DNA of 64,000 bases from Ferdinandcohnia sp047246645 (lineage in GTDB: Bacteria; Bacillota; Bacilli; Bacillales; Bacillaceae_L), in the NCBI RefSeq assembly GCF_047246645.1, contig NZ_JBFOKR010000022.1:10248-74247 (forward strand), given 5' to 3'. Below the pieces are notes generated by a model. It did not search any database. It was not told where the DNA came from and saw nothing but the letters and a program-made list of their open reading frames with translations. Shown here one piece after another: positions 25,501 through 32,595 of the stretch. Position 1 is the first letter of the stretch. Each line of letters begins with the position of its first letter. The position numbers were made by a program, and so were the translations under genes.

Positions 25501-27510
25501 GTTAAAGATGGAAAACATACTGTAAAAGTCCAAGATATTGATGAAGAGGTAACTGCCCAAGTAGTTGTAGATAATACATCACCTACTATCAAAACCAATA
25601 TAAAGGATGGAAAAGAATACAAAGGTTCCTTTTCAATTAATGCAGATGTAAAAGATAAGCTATCGGGTGTTGAAAGCTTTCATGTAATGCTGGATGGAAA
25701 AGAAATTGAAGTTCCTTTTGAAACCTCTTCTTCAGAACTAACAGCCGGGAAGCATGAGCTACTTATCACGGCAACTGACCTAGCGGGTAACAAACAGAAG
25801 AAATTAGTTGAGTTTACAGTAGTAGATGAAAATCCAGACTCACCAGAGGTAGTGTCACCATCAAATAACGAAACAGTCGGTGGTGACCCGATTTTACAAG
25901 TAATGGTAACAGATCCAACCGAGGATAAATTAGATGTTACCTTTTATGAAGGATATAAGTATGATGTGAGTTCAAACGGGAATGTGAGTGGTTTTAAAAA
26001 TGCAACTGATTTTGAGCCGCCTCTTGAAATGATTCCTGCAGGAGAACAGGCTTTTTCATCCGAGGAGATTTCGCTTGTTGCAGAGGAGGACGGTAACTAT
26101 TTAGTTTCAGACTCAGATACTCAGTTTCCATACCAGCGTTTTGATGTAACTGTGGACGATTCGGTTGACGAAAATGACAAAGTGGAGCTTTTTTGGAAAG
26201 GGAATTCTCTTGAAGGTAGAAAAGTATCGATGTACGCGTGGAATTATGCTTCAGCAAAATGGATCTTAATTGATTATCAAGTTGCCAATGGAACAGAAGA
26301 TTTTGAGTTGAAAGGACCAGTTGCTGTTGGAGAGTATGTTAAGGATTCAAAAATAAACGTACTTATTCAAGATGAAATCCCAAGTACACCGGATGAATAT
26401 GATTACACATTTGTCTGGATGTCAGATACTCAATTTTACTCCGAAAGCTTTCCTTATATTTATGAAAGGCAAACACAGTGGATTGCGGAAAAGCAGAAAG
26501 AGTTGAAGATTAAATATGTTTTCCACACAGGCGATTTAGTGAACAAGTCAACTCAGGAATATCAATGGAAAAATGCCGATACATTTATGAAGGTGCTTGA
26601 TGACAACCAAATTCCTTATGGAGTATTAGCAGGTAACCATGATGTGGATCAAGTAAGCAATGATTATACAGAGTACTATAAGTATTTTGGAGAGCAGCGA
26701 TTCAAAGATAAACCATACTATGGTGGATCATATTTAAACAACAGAGGTCACTATGATCTAATCTCAGCAGGCGGAAATGACTTTATTATGGTGTATCTAG
26801 GCTGGGGTGTAACAGATGAGGGCATCCAGTGGGTAAATGACGTGCTTGCTGCACATCCAGACCGAAAAGCGATTCTAAATTTCCATGAGTACTTACTGGC
26901 AACCGGTTCAAGACATCCTCTCGGTGAAAAGCTTTATAATGAGATTGTCGTTCCAAATCAGAATGTAATCGCGGTTTTAAGTGGCCACTATCATGAGGCG
27001 CAAACCTTAGTAGATGAGATTGACGATAATGGAGATGGTGAACCTGAACGTCTAGTTACACAAATGCTTGCAGATTATCAAGCAGGACCAGAAGGTGGTC
27101 AAGGATATATGAGACTGCTTCACTTCGATCAAGATAACAATCGTATATTGGTAAATACGTATTCACCGTATCTAGAGGACTATAACTACTATGAACCTGG
27201 CGCATTCCCTGAAAAAGATGAGTTTGTTATTAATATGGACTTGGCCCCAAGTAAAAAACGAGTTGCTACCGACTATTTTGCGGTTAATGTATATACAGAC
27301 AATATAATTGCTACCGACAAAGCAAAAAGTGGAAGTATTGCAGAAGCGGTTTGGCAAGGATTGGAGCCTAGTAAAACATATTCATGGTATGTAGTAGTGG
27401 AGGATAAGTACACCGGAAGAACAGTCTCTGACATCTGGACCTTTATCAAAGGGAAAGATAATGGTCAATCAAGCAAAAAACAGAAACAAAACAAGTCTGG
27501 CAGTGACTAA
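22600..27510 (+). CDS. Giant secreted lamin-tail/Ig/metallophosphoesterase protein (YvnB-like)
   Basis: 1636 residues. A signal peptide (basic MRGKRVRNKFKKG, hydrophobic core, VYA cleavage near 40) and a Thr/Glu-rich linker precede two lamin-tail domains (about 203-345 and 488-640; LLITEISPN and LLVTEIVPD openings). Ig/fibronectin-like domains follow, then a calcineurin-like phosphoesterase (about 1267-1530; SDTQ, HTGD, GNHD, SGHYHE ligands). The last part is a fibronectin-like strand set and a Lys/Gln-rich tail. No sorting signal or TM anchor is present, so it is released or held non-covalently. It resembles the exported phosphoesterase YvnB of B. subtilis. ATG 22600 follows GGAGG; GTG 22588 lies upstream of that site. 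Confidence 0.8.
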   Translation: MRGKRVRNKFKKGLVFSVVLVMLLSNVSFTSNSNPVYAEKTDETTNATPQEKAENSTNKTQEETTPEMPTDESEAGQTTPTEETSDTPEIQHTPVTEVNSSEDMVITAEITSSTEFNASLHYQIAEGEEFKIVQMNLLEGAAYQAIIPQEELSTNNLRYYIAVTQTNSEVVFPKGEPIEVVVSQEYQYTTEEIAPSSEADYNNLPHLLITEISPNTAGGGTDYYEYFELYNNTNQPLPLSNYSFIYRYTDTGNELPFLLPVTTIEPQQTLVFWFNNGDKTLSDFNANFGAELTGNQVVQFKDAFPGFANGGNRAIAIKDHTGMEVISASYLSGESDNTGAVIEYKYPTTSTEMEKYQVLTSPTPGSIELVQVPETPVTLPDIPEDTEAPIITHTPVTRSQPLTPVFVEANVKDNITVPIVTLHYKKESDPDFSTIPMTPNGETYTAEIPSFDVYESIIYFIEATDGVNSSHTEQYSIQVEQPDVEYEKIPYLLVTEIVPDSTNVGSSDGYEFIEIYNNSNKDLNFKDYKLYYRYGTDPATDVVWPSIPEDVIVPAGETLVFWIINSQNTQATVADFNANYGSSLVENKNIVKIFSDGMANGSMRGLVVGTNTHKEISVAYYNDEPNVDDTHANKGIIYQYPLDKSTVVKKVGILDATPGQVEGFQVPGKRVQMEEDTVPPTIENLTTVTEVNQKDNIDIVANVTDDKEVKSVRLFYKIDNQDTYREAILQENFDDLLYHHTIFSPDLIGNQYVDYYFVVSDGSTEVTSETYRVTITNDLDFSSLRVNVKNDELLIGEKVLKATSAKDGPEDIKMFIDGNEIKDGLYQSVEHTAYFAFDVNGLNTYFQNAVTMGEEVLYIMDDDWLTQWKTFSIPISPERLAVGDTVITVRSGNKASPFDLGSAENRDDYDLKNVRLVLADGTIIRDPAYSDQNQILKMNDANPFVDFTFSISNNEARSRTYKWDTTSVKDGKHTVKVQDIDEEVTAQVVVDNTSPTIKTNIKDGKEYKGSFSINADVKDKLSGVESFHVMLDGKEIEVPFETSSSELTAGKHELLITATDLAGNKQKKLVEFTVVDENPDSPEVVSPSNNETVGGDPILQVMVTDPTEDKLDVTFYEGYKYDVSSNGNVSGFKNATDFEPPLEMIPAGEQAFSSEEISLVAEEDGNYLVSDSDTQFPYQRFDVTVDDSVDENDKVELFWKGNSLEGRKVSMYAWNYASAKWILIDYQVANGTEDFELKGPVAVGEYVKDSKINVLIQDEIPSTPDEYDYTFVWMSDTQFYSESFPYIYERQTQWIAEKQKELKIKYVFHTGDLVNKSTQEYQWKNADTFMKVLDDNQIPYGVLAGNHDVDQVSNDYTEYYKYFGEQRFKDKPYYGGSYLNNRGHYDLISAGGNDFIMVYLGWGVTDEGIQWVNDVLAAHPDRKAILNFHEYLLATGSRHPLGEKLYNEIVVPNQNVIAVLSGHYHEAQTLVDEIDDNGDGEPERLVTQMLADYQAGPEGGQGYMRLLHFDQDNNRILVNTYSPYLEDYNYYEPGAFPEKDEFVINMDLAPSKKRVATDYFAVNVYTDNIIATDKAKSGSIAEAVWQGLEPSKTYSWYVVVEDKYTGRTVSDIWTFIKGKDNGQSSKKQKQNKSGSD

Positions 27511-27531
27511 CATGTAAAAAATTAATTCTCT

Positions 27532-27557
27532 GGGCACCCTTTTGGGTGTCCTTTTTT
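27532..27557 (+). terminator. Terminator after the phosphoesterase gene
   Basis: GGGCACCC pairs with GGGTGTCC across TTTT and is followed by six T residues, 21 nt after the stop codon. Confidence 0.9.
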
Positions 27558-27572
27558 AGACGTTTTAGTAGG

Positions 27573-27632
27573 TGTGTCCGTCTGGGGTGGACAAATCGGG
27601 GATAATGTATTTTTGTGGTGCCTGACACCAAT
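27573..27632 (+). repeat. Dispersed repeat family C, copy 2
   Basis: Matches copy 1 through GTGTCCG, GGGTGGACAAATCGG, ATGTATTT and TGTGGTGCCTGACACCA. It again lies just past a terminator. The rest of 27511-27994 shows no convincing gene, only AT-rich leader sequence for the next gene. Confidence 0.7.
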
Positions 27633-27994
27633 GTGGATTTTGGGGATATGTGGATAGGTTCATGCGCAAAGGAATATGTTTTGTAATATTTATTCATTAC
27701 TTGTTGCAAACTAGGGGTAGTAGGGTATATTTTGTTGCTTTACCACGTTATATTGCTGGCGTTTACAGGGTTTTTAAGCCGTGATATACTTCCAAAGGTT
27801 ATTGATTCTAGTGGTGTTTAGAGGTTCAAAAAGGAATAGTTGGTAAGATTCTTCTAAAACAATCTTGGATTGATTTTACATGGAACAAGTACAATACAAG
27901 GGCATGTTCCTAAACCTTGCATCTATGGAAGTTATCAAAAAAAAGAGAAACTTTTTGAAAGAAAGAAGAGTTTTCTTTTAACGGGGGTTTTAAC

Positions 27995-28861
27995 ATGTAC
28001 AAAAAAAGACGTCAGCACAATATAAATCCAAAGCTCCAGATGGTAAAGGAATATATATACATACTACTTGGTTCAGCTATAGTTGCACTGTCATTTAATT
28101 TGTTTTTGCTGCCAAATAAAGTTGCGTCTGGAGGAGTTAGTGGAATAAGTACAATTATGTATGCAGTTCTCGGTTGGGAACCGGCATATGTTCAATGGGC
28201 ATTTAATATTCCACTTTTTATTGCAGGCGTCATATTCCTGGGAAAGGTGTATGGTATTCGAACCTTAATAGGAACACTATTTTTACCACTTGTAGTGTTT
28301 CTATCTCGGAATTTAGAGCCTGCTACACTTGACCCTTTATTAGGTTCTTTGTTTGGTGGAATTGGTGTCGGGTTAGGATTAGGAATTACATTCCGTGGGA
28401 ACGCCTCTACAGGTGGGACAGACTTGGCTGCTCAAATAGTACATAAATATACAGGGATTTCCCTTGGTAAATGTGTTTTGTTAATAGATGGTCTAATTGT
28501 ACTAGCAGCAGCAATTGTATTTAATATTGAAAGTGGTTTATACGCATTAATAGGTTTGTTTGTAACAAGTAAAACGATTGACCTTGTACAAGTGGGTCTG
28601 GGCTATTCAAAGATGGCTCTTATTATTACAAACAAGCAGGATGAAGTTCGTCAAATGATTTTTGAAAAGCTGGACAGAGGTGTTACAAAGCTGTCAAGCT
28701 ATGGTGGATATACTGACGATGAACGACCAATGCTTATGTGTGTGGTTGATCAGACAGAGTTCACAAAATTGAAACAAGTGGTTCGAAGCGTTGATACTAC
28801 TGCGTTTGTCGTAGTTATGGATGCTGCAGAGGTATTAGGTGAGGGTTTTAAAAGGGCGTAG
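27995..28861 (+). CDS. YitT-family membrane protein (DUF161/DUF2179)
   Basis: 288 residues. About five to six membrane helices (LLGSAIVALSFNLFLLPNKVASGG is the family opening; GGIGVGLGLGITFRGNASTGGTDL is its second hallmark) are followed by a cytosolic DUF2179 domain from about residue 205 (KMALIITNKQDEVRQMI, RGVTKLSSYGGYT). This domain pair defines the YitT family, whose transport role is not settled. In B. subtilis a family member (yvjA) lies next to cccB and ftsEX, the same order as here. GGGGG site before the ATG. Confidence 0.88.
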   Translation: MYKKRRQHNINPKLQMVKEYIYILLGSAIVALSFNLFLLPNKVASGGVSGISTIMYAVLGWEPAYVQWAFNIPLFIAGVIFLGKVYGIRTLIGTLFLPLVVFLSRNLEPATLDPLLGSLFGGIGVGLGLGITFRGNASTGGTDLAAQIVHKYTGISLGKCVLLIDGLIVLAAAIVFNIESGLYALIGLFVTSKTIDLVQVGLGYSKMALIITNKQDEVRQMIFEKLDRGVTKLSSYGGYTDDERPMLMCVVDQTEFTKLKQVVRSVDTTAFVVVMDAAEVLGEGFKRA

Positions 28862-28916
28862 ATTGGGTATAATAATATTTGTATAATGGTAAATATTTTA
28901 ATAGGGGGTAAATTTT

Positions 28917-29249
28917 GTGAAACGTAAGCTACTAGGCTTTTTATTAGGCACTACACTTGTATTCTCTCTAGCTGCTTGTGGTGGGGACGACAATGCTACA
29001 GATGAGCCAGCAGGTGATGGTGGAGCAACCGCTGCAAACGGAGAGGAAATCTTCCAACAAAACTGTGCAGCATGCCATGGTAAAGACTTATCTGGTGGAG
29101 CAGGTCCAACATTACAAACAATTGGATCGAAATACTCAAAAGACGAAATTGCTGACATCATTGAAAATGGTCGTGGTGCAATGCGTGCTGGAATCGTTCA
29201 AGGTGCAGAAAAAGATGCAGTTGCTGAATGGTTAGCAGGTAAAAAATAA
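28917..29249 (+). CDS. cccB: Cytochrome c-551, membrane lipoprotein
   Basis: 110 residues. A lipoprotein signal with lipobox LAAC (Cys near 21) and a Gly/Asp/Ala-rich linker precede a small class I cytochrome c. Haem is attached at CAACH, and a distal Met lies in the GAMRAG region. It carries electrons at the outer membrane face, as B. subtilis CccB does towards terminal oxidase. GTG start with an AGGGGGT site. Its position just before ftsE matches B. subtilis. Confidence 0.92.
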   Translation: MKRKLLGFLLGTTLVFSLAACGGDDNATDEPAGDGGATAANGEEIFQQNCAACHGKDLSGGAGPTLQTIGSKYSKDEIADIIENGRGAMRAGIVQGAEKDAVAEWLAGKK

Positions 29250-29256
29250 TACCATA

Positions 29257-29291
29257 ACAAAAACTCTTTGTTTCGGCAAAGAGTTTTTTAT
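29257..29291 (+). terminator. Terminator after cccB
   Basis: AAAACTCTTTG pairs with CAAAGAGTTTT around TTTCGG and runs into a T tract. The following 29291-29470 shows no gene. Confidence 0.9.
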
Positions 29292-29472
29292 TTTGTAAAG
29301 AGTTTTCAAATTTAGACTTAGTTATCGTTTTTTTCTTCTAAAACAAGCAATTTCTACCACAGACATAACTTCTAAACCCTACAAAACTAACTCTCGACAA
29401 ACTAACCTATACCATCCTCAACGTAGTGAAATCAAAATGTAATATTTTTGGTCTTATTTTGACGAATTTTGA

Positions 29473-29481
29473 TGTTATAAT
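29473..29481 (+). promoter_or_regulatory. Extended -10 promoter candidate for ftsEX
   Basis: TGTTATAAT combines a TG extension and a consensus TATAAT, with only a weak TTATTT in the -35 position 17 nt upstream. It lies about 145 nt before the ftsE start, leaving a long 5' leader. Confidence 0.5.
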
Positions 29482-29625
29482 GGAGAATGTGAAAAATAAC
29501 GCGATTTTTGACGTTTTCTATTTCGCAAAGTTTTGATATGCTCTATAAGTAAATATATAACCGAACCAAATTGGGTTTCTCATACATTTAGAAACTACAA
29601 AAAAACGATTATGGGTGATTTCATA

Positions 29626-30312
29626 ATGATAGAAATGCAAGATGTATATAAAAAGTATCCTAATGGCGTAGTGGCTGTTAACGGTATAAATGTGAAAATC
29701 AAACAAGGTGAATTCGTTTATGTGGTTGGACCAAGTGGAGCTGGGAAATCGACGTTCATTAAAATGATGTATCGTGAAGAAAAGCCAACTAAAGGTTCAA
29801 TTATGATAAATGGAATTAATCTTGCAAAGCTAAAAGAAAGCAAAGTTCCTCTCCTTCGTAGAAATATTGGAGTTGTGTTCCAAGACTTTAAGCTACTACC
29901 ACGTTTGTCGGTATATGAAAATGTAGCGTTCGCGTTAGAAGTAATTGAGGAAAATCCGAAGAATATTAAAAAGCGTGTAATGGAAGTATTAGATTTAGTA
30001 AAGCTAAAGCATAAAGCTAGATTTCTTCCACAAGAGTTATCCGGTGGGGAGCAGCAACGTGTTTCAATTGCACGATCAATTGTTAACTCACCTGGCGTGA
30101 TGATTGCTGATGAACCGACAGGAAACCTTGACCCGGAAACGTCTTGGGAGATTATGAATATATTTGAAGAAATTAACTTCCGTGGTACAACAATTGTGAT
30201 GGCGACACATAACCGTGAAATTGTAAATACAATTAAAAAACGTGTTATTGCTATTGAAGGCGGAAAAATCGCGCGTGATGAAGTAAGGGGTGAGTATGGT
30301 TATGAAGATTAA
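29626..30312 (+). CDS. ftsE: Cell-division ABC transporter ATPase FtsE
   Basis: 228 residues. Walker A GPSGAGKST, signature LSGGEQQRVSIARS, Walker B VMIADEPTGNLD and a His switch (MATHN) mark an ABC ATPase. The start MIEMQDVYKKYPNGVVAVNG is the FtsE opening. An upstream in-frame extension to 29533 has no ribosome site, while ATG 29626 has GGGTGAT. FtsEX controls peptidoglycan hydrolases and, in Bacillus, CwlO-dependent elongation and sporulation entry. It overlaps ftsX by 11 nt. Confidence 0.96.
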   Translation: MIEMQDVYKKYPNGVVAVNGINVKIKQGEFVYVVGPSGAGKSTFIKMMYREEKPTKGSIMINGINLAKLKESKVPLLRRNIGVVFQDFKLLPRLSVYENVAFALEVIEENPKNIKKRVMEVLDLVKLKHKARFLPQELSGGEQQRVSIARSIVNSPGVMIADEPTGNLDPETSWEIMNIFEEINFRGTTIVMATHNREIVNTIKKRVIAIEGGKIARDEVRGEYGYED

Positions 30313-31195
30313 TACTTTTACCCGCCACCTCAGAGAAAGTACCAAAAATCTTGCCCGTAACGGTTGGATGACTTTTGCATCCGTGAGTGCTGTAACTGTA
30401 ACCTTAATTTTAGTTGGAGTATTCCTTGTTCTAATGATGAACTTGAATAGTATGGCAACCTCACTTGAAAAAGATGTTCGAATCTCGGTTCATGTAGATT
30501 TAACAGCTACAGAGGAAGAACAAGATGCATTGAAAAAAGAAATAGAAAAAATTACGCAAGTCTCATCCATTACATTTTCATCAAAGGATCAAGAACTCCA
30601 AAGCATGATTGACAGTTTTGGTGAGGATGGACAAATATTTAAGCTTTATGAACAAAGTAATCCACTTTATGATGTATTTGTAATCAAAACAAAGGAACCA
30701 AAAGACATTGTTACAGTTGCTGAAAAAATTGAGACCTTTGATTTCGTGCACAGTGTAAACTATGGAAAAGGTAAAATTGAAAAGATTTTTAGTACAGTTG
30801 ATGTATCTCGTAATATTGGATTAGGGTTAATTATCGGGCTTCTTTTTACAGCCATGTTCTTAATCTCTAACACAATTAAAATTACAATCATTGCTAGAAG
30901 AAGAGAAATTGAGATTATGAAGCTAGTTGGCGCTACAAACTCGTTTATTAGATGGCCATTCTTCCTAGAAGGGTTATTCTTAGGTATTCTAGGCTCAGCA
31001 ATTCCAATTGGTATAATTCTTGGTTCTTACAACTTCCTGTATGATTTAATTCAACCACAGTTGAGTGGTACCTTCTTAGAATTGTTACCATTTAATCCAT
31101 TTGCCTTCCAAGTATCTGGTTTATTACTTGTTCTCGGTGCATTTATCGGTGTATGGGGAAGCTTAATGTCTGTTCGTAAATTCTTAAAAGTATAG
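30302..31195 (+). CDS. ftsX: Cell-division ABC permease FtsX
   Basis: 297 residues with four membrane helices: one after the RHLRESTKNLARNGWMTFAS opening, then an extracellular loop of about 120 residues, and three more at the C-terminus (ending LMSVRKFLKV). Partner of FtsE at the membrane. ATG 30302 has AAGGGGTGAG 9 nt upstream inside ftsE; GTG 30290 would give four extra residues. It is followed by a terminator, unlike B. subtilis where ctpB comes next. Confidence 0.95.
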   Translation: MKINTFTRHLRESTKNLARNGWMTFASVSAVTVTLILVGVFLVLMMNLNSMATSLEKDVRISVHVDLTATEEEQDALKKEIEKITQVSSITFSSKDQELQSMIDSFGEDGQIFKLYEQSNPLYDVFVIKTKEPKDIVTVAEKIETFDFVHSVNYGKGKIEKIFSTVDVSRNIGLGLIIGLLFTAMFLISNTIKITIIARRREIEIMKLVGATNSFIRWPFFLEGLFLGILGSAIPIGIILGSYNFLYDLIQPQLSGTFLELLPFNPFAFQVSGLLLVLGAFIGVWGSLMSVRKFLKV

Positions 31196-31200
31196 AGTTG

Positions 31201-31234
31201 AAAAAGCACATCTCTTTTTGGGGTGTGCTTTTAT
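31201..31234 (+). terminator. Terminator after ftsX
   Basis: AAAAGCACA pairs with TGTGCTTTT around a T-rich loop; T residues follow. It marks the end of the ftsEX transcript. Confidence 0.8.
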
Positions 31235-31311
31235 TTGCATCAATAGGGTATTCACCTACTCTATTTTAGGTACTTACTTCTGGGAGAATCCTAACGTACT
31301 AGTAAAATTAA

Positions 31312-31354
31312 TCAAAAAAAAACACAACATTGTTAGTCACATAAACAAGTTGTG
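31312..31354 (-). terminator. Terminator of the perR transcript
   Basis: On the minus strand CACAAC+TTGTT pairs with AACAA+GTTGTG (one bulged base), followed by eight T residues. It lies just past the small zinc-ribbon ORF and perR. Confidence 0.8.
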
Positions 31355-31358
31355 CAGG

Positions 31359-31472
31359 TTAAGCGATTGATTTTTTTAATTTTATTTTTGTTCCACACTC
31401 GCAGCTGATCGTATGCTTAAGTGATTTAATTTCAGTTTGACATTTTGGACAAATCTCTTTGACTGAATTCAA
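31359..31472 (-). CDS. Small zinc-ribbon protein downstream of perR
   Basis: A 37-residue ORF read from TTG 31472, which has AAGAAGGTG just upstream on the minus strand. It carries two Cys pairs (CPKC and CECG) about 14 residues apart, a zinc-ribbon pattern, and a basic tail KIKLKKSIA. An ATG at 31511 would extend it to 50 residues but overlaps the end of perR and has no site. It lies between perR and the terminator, so it is probably co-transcribed. Function is unknown; its length makes the call moderate at best. Confidence 0.4.
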   Translation of the reverse strand: MNSVKEICPKCQTEIKSLKHTISCECGTKIKLKKSIA

Positions 31473-31495
31473 TATTTCACCTTCTTTTGTACTTG

Positions 31496-31921
31496 TTATT
31501 GATTTTGACATGTTGTACATAATCCGTATACTTCCATTTGATGAGAGCGGATCTTAAATTGAGTTAGTTTGCAGGCTACATGTTCAAGCTCTTTTAATGG
31601 TGGAAAGTTAAAGTCGATAATTTCCCCGCAGGACTCGCATAAAATATGATAGTGATTTGGTTGATTCGCTAGTTCATATTTGCTTAATCCGTTACCGTAA
31701 GGCAATTCTTTTAATATCCGCAATGATACAAAGAGTTTCACATTGTTATAGATAGTAGCAAGGCTTATATAAGGCAGTTTGCGGTGGATATCTTCAACAG
31801 TTGGATGCCCCTTTAAAGATATAATGGTTTGTAAGATTAAAGTTCGCTGAGGTGTAATGCGCAATCCACGTTCCTTTAGAAATGGTATAAGTTCAGTTAG
31901 TTCTTCTTCCACAATAAACAT
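31496..31921 (-). CDS. perR: Peroxide-responsive Fur-family repressor PerR
   Basis: 141 residues. An N-terminal winged helix (RGLRITPQRTLILQ, HPTVEDIHRKLPYISLATIYNNVK) is followed by a C-terminal metal/dimer domain with two Cys-pair zinc sites (CESCG and CTTC) and a His-rich regulatory patch (NHYHI). The PerR-type assignment, rather than Fur or Zur, follows from its sequence and its position beside catalase genes and a perfect Per box at 32322. PerR senses H2O2 by metal-catalysed oxidation of its histidines. It represses katA-type genes. The start has GAGG upstream. Confidence 0.88.
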   Translation of the reverse strand: MFIVEEELTELIPFLKERGLRITPQRTLILQTIISLKGHPTVEDIHRKLPYISLATIYNNVKLFVSLRILKELPYGNGLSKYELANQPNHYHILCESCGEIIDFNFPPLKELEHVACKLTQFKIRSHQMEVYGLCTTCQNQ

Positions 31922-32035
31922 CCTCTGTAATCGTAATATTTATATTATATTCTATAAGATTTACTTCTAAAGTTCTATGAAAAGACCTCAATTTCCTCTA
32001 ATATCAGCGATGAATCAAATTAAATCTAGTAAAAG

Positions 32036-32068
32036 CATAGGTATCCGAGTGTGAAGCCGGATACCTAG
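32036..32068 (-). terminator. Remnant terminator of the decayed katA gene
   Basis: AGGTATCCG pairs with CGGATACCT (loop about 10 nt). On the minus strand it is followed by ATGCTTTTA. It lies about 45 nt past the former katA stop, so it was probably its terminator. Confidence 0.55.
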
Positions 32069-32111
32069 AGTGTGAGAATAAAATGAAGAATAATAGGTTT
32101 GCTTTATCTAA

Positions 32112-32250
32112 TTATGCTAGAACTTCAGCAGGTATTTCTAAGCCAGACCTTGTGCGATACGAGTTCCGTATTCAGAATCTGCTTTGTTGTTTTGGTTATC
32201 TCCGACTGGAGCTCCCCCAACTTGTAGTTAGTCTATTGTTATGTAACGAG
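32112..32250 (-). pseudogene. Relic of a vegetative catalase gene (katA-like), internally deleted
   Basis: On the minus strand the reading fragments match the two ends of a typical catalase. The first fragment reads N-R-L-T-T-S-W-G, then after one extra G in a G run A-P-V-G-D-N-Q-N, the catalase N-terminus. This joins directly to A-D-S-E-Y-G-T-R-I-A-Q-G-L, a catalase C-terminus, then a further 1-nt slip to G-L-E-I-P-A-E-V-L-A and stop. The start codon is lost (ACATAAC where ATGAAC is expected behind AAGAGGTGAT). More than 400 codons are missing. The promoter and Per box upstream survive. The + strand ORF over this region is an artefact. Confidence 0.8.
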
Positions 32251-32286
32251 ATCACCTCTTCTTAGATGTTTTTCATTACGAATACA

Positions 32287-32318
32287 ATGATAACACTTCT
32301 TAATAAAAAATCAATACT
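32287..32318 (-). promoter_or_regulatory. Surviving katA-type promoter
   Basis: Read on the minus strand: TTGATT, a 16-nt spacer, then TATCAT, about 45 nt before the ruined start of the katA relic. The Per box lies just upstream of the -35. Confidence 0.5.
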
Positions 32319-32321
32319 TTT

Positions 32322-32336
32322 TTATAATAATTATAA
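32322..32336. promoter_or_regulatory. Perfect Per box (PerR operator)
   Basis: TTATAATAATTATAA matches the PerR consensus TTATAATNATTATAA at every fixed position and is palindromic. It lies beside the katA-relic promoter and about 260 nt before the intact catalase. PerR is encoded 400 nt away. Confidence 0.85.
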
Positions 32337-32531
32337 TTAAAGAATGGGTAAAATAATGGTTCTTTTGATTGGAGTCTCTGCTTAGCTATATTTAGTAATG
32401 GGAATAGGATGTTAATCTACAAAAAAGTAGAGATGTACCATGGAACTAAAACTATCAATTATCAACTAGGTATTAATTTTTACTTACATTTGAGAATAAG
32501 TGAAGAATGATTATAAAGAATTCAGCTTGAT

Positions 32532-32559
32532 ACATAAATGAATGGTAAATGGAAATAAT
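32532..32559 (+). promoter_or_regulatory. Possible sigma-F-type promoter of the catalase
   Basis: ACATA, 14 nt, then GGAAATAAT fits a forespore sigma-F pattern (GYATA, about 15 nt, GGnnAnAHT). B. subtilis katX is sigma-F dependent. The match is short, so confidence is low. Nothing else was found in 32337-32531. Confidence 0.3.
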
Positions 32560-32595
32560 TAGATGGTAATTTATTGAAGTTAAAGGAGTGCTGAA

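Noticed and set aside
25994..26257. Minus-strand ORF inside the phosphoesterase gene, and similar antisense ORFs (e.g. 2118-2420, 53387-53851)
   Set aside because: They mirror codon patterns of the strong genes on the other strand and have no ribosome sites or domain features.
31940..31970. A Per box in the perR promoter for autoregulation
   Set aside because: The AT-rich sequence there matches the 15-bp consensus at too few positions to call.
32083..32265. A + strand 60-codon ORF between perR and catalase
   Set aside because: It is antisense to a readable catalase relic on the minus strand, which explains the conserved sequence far better.
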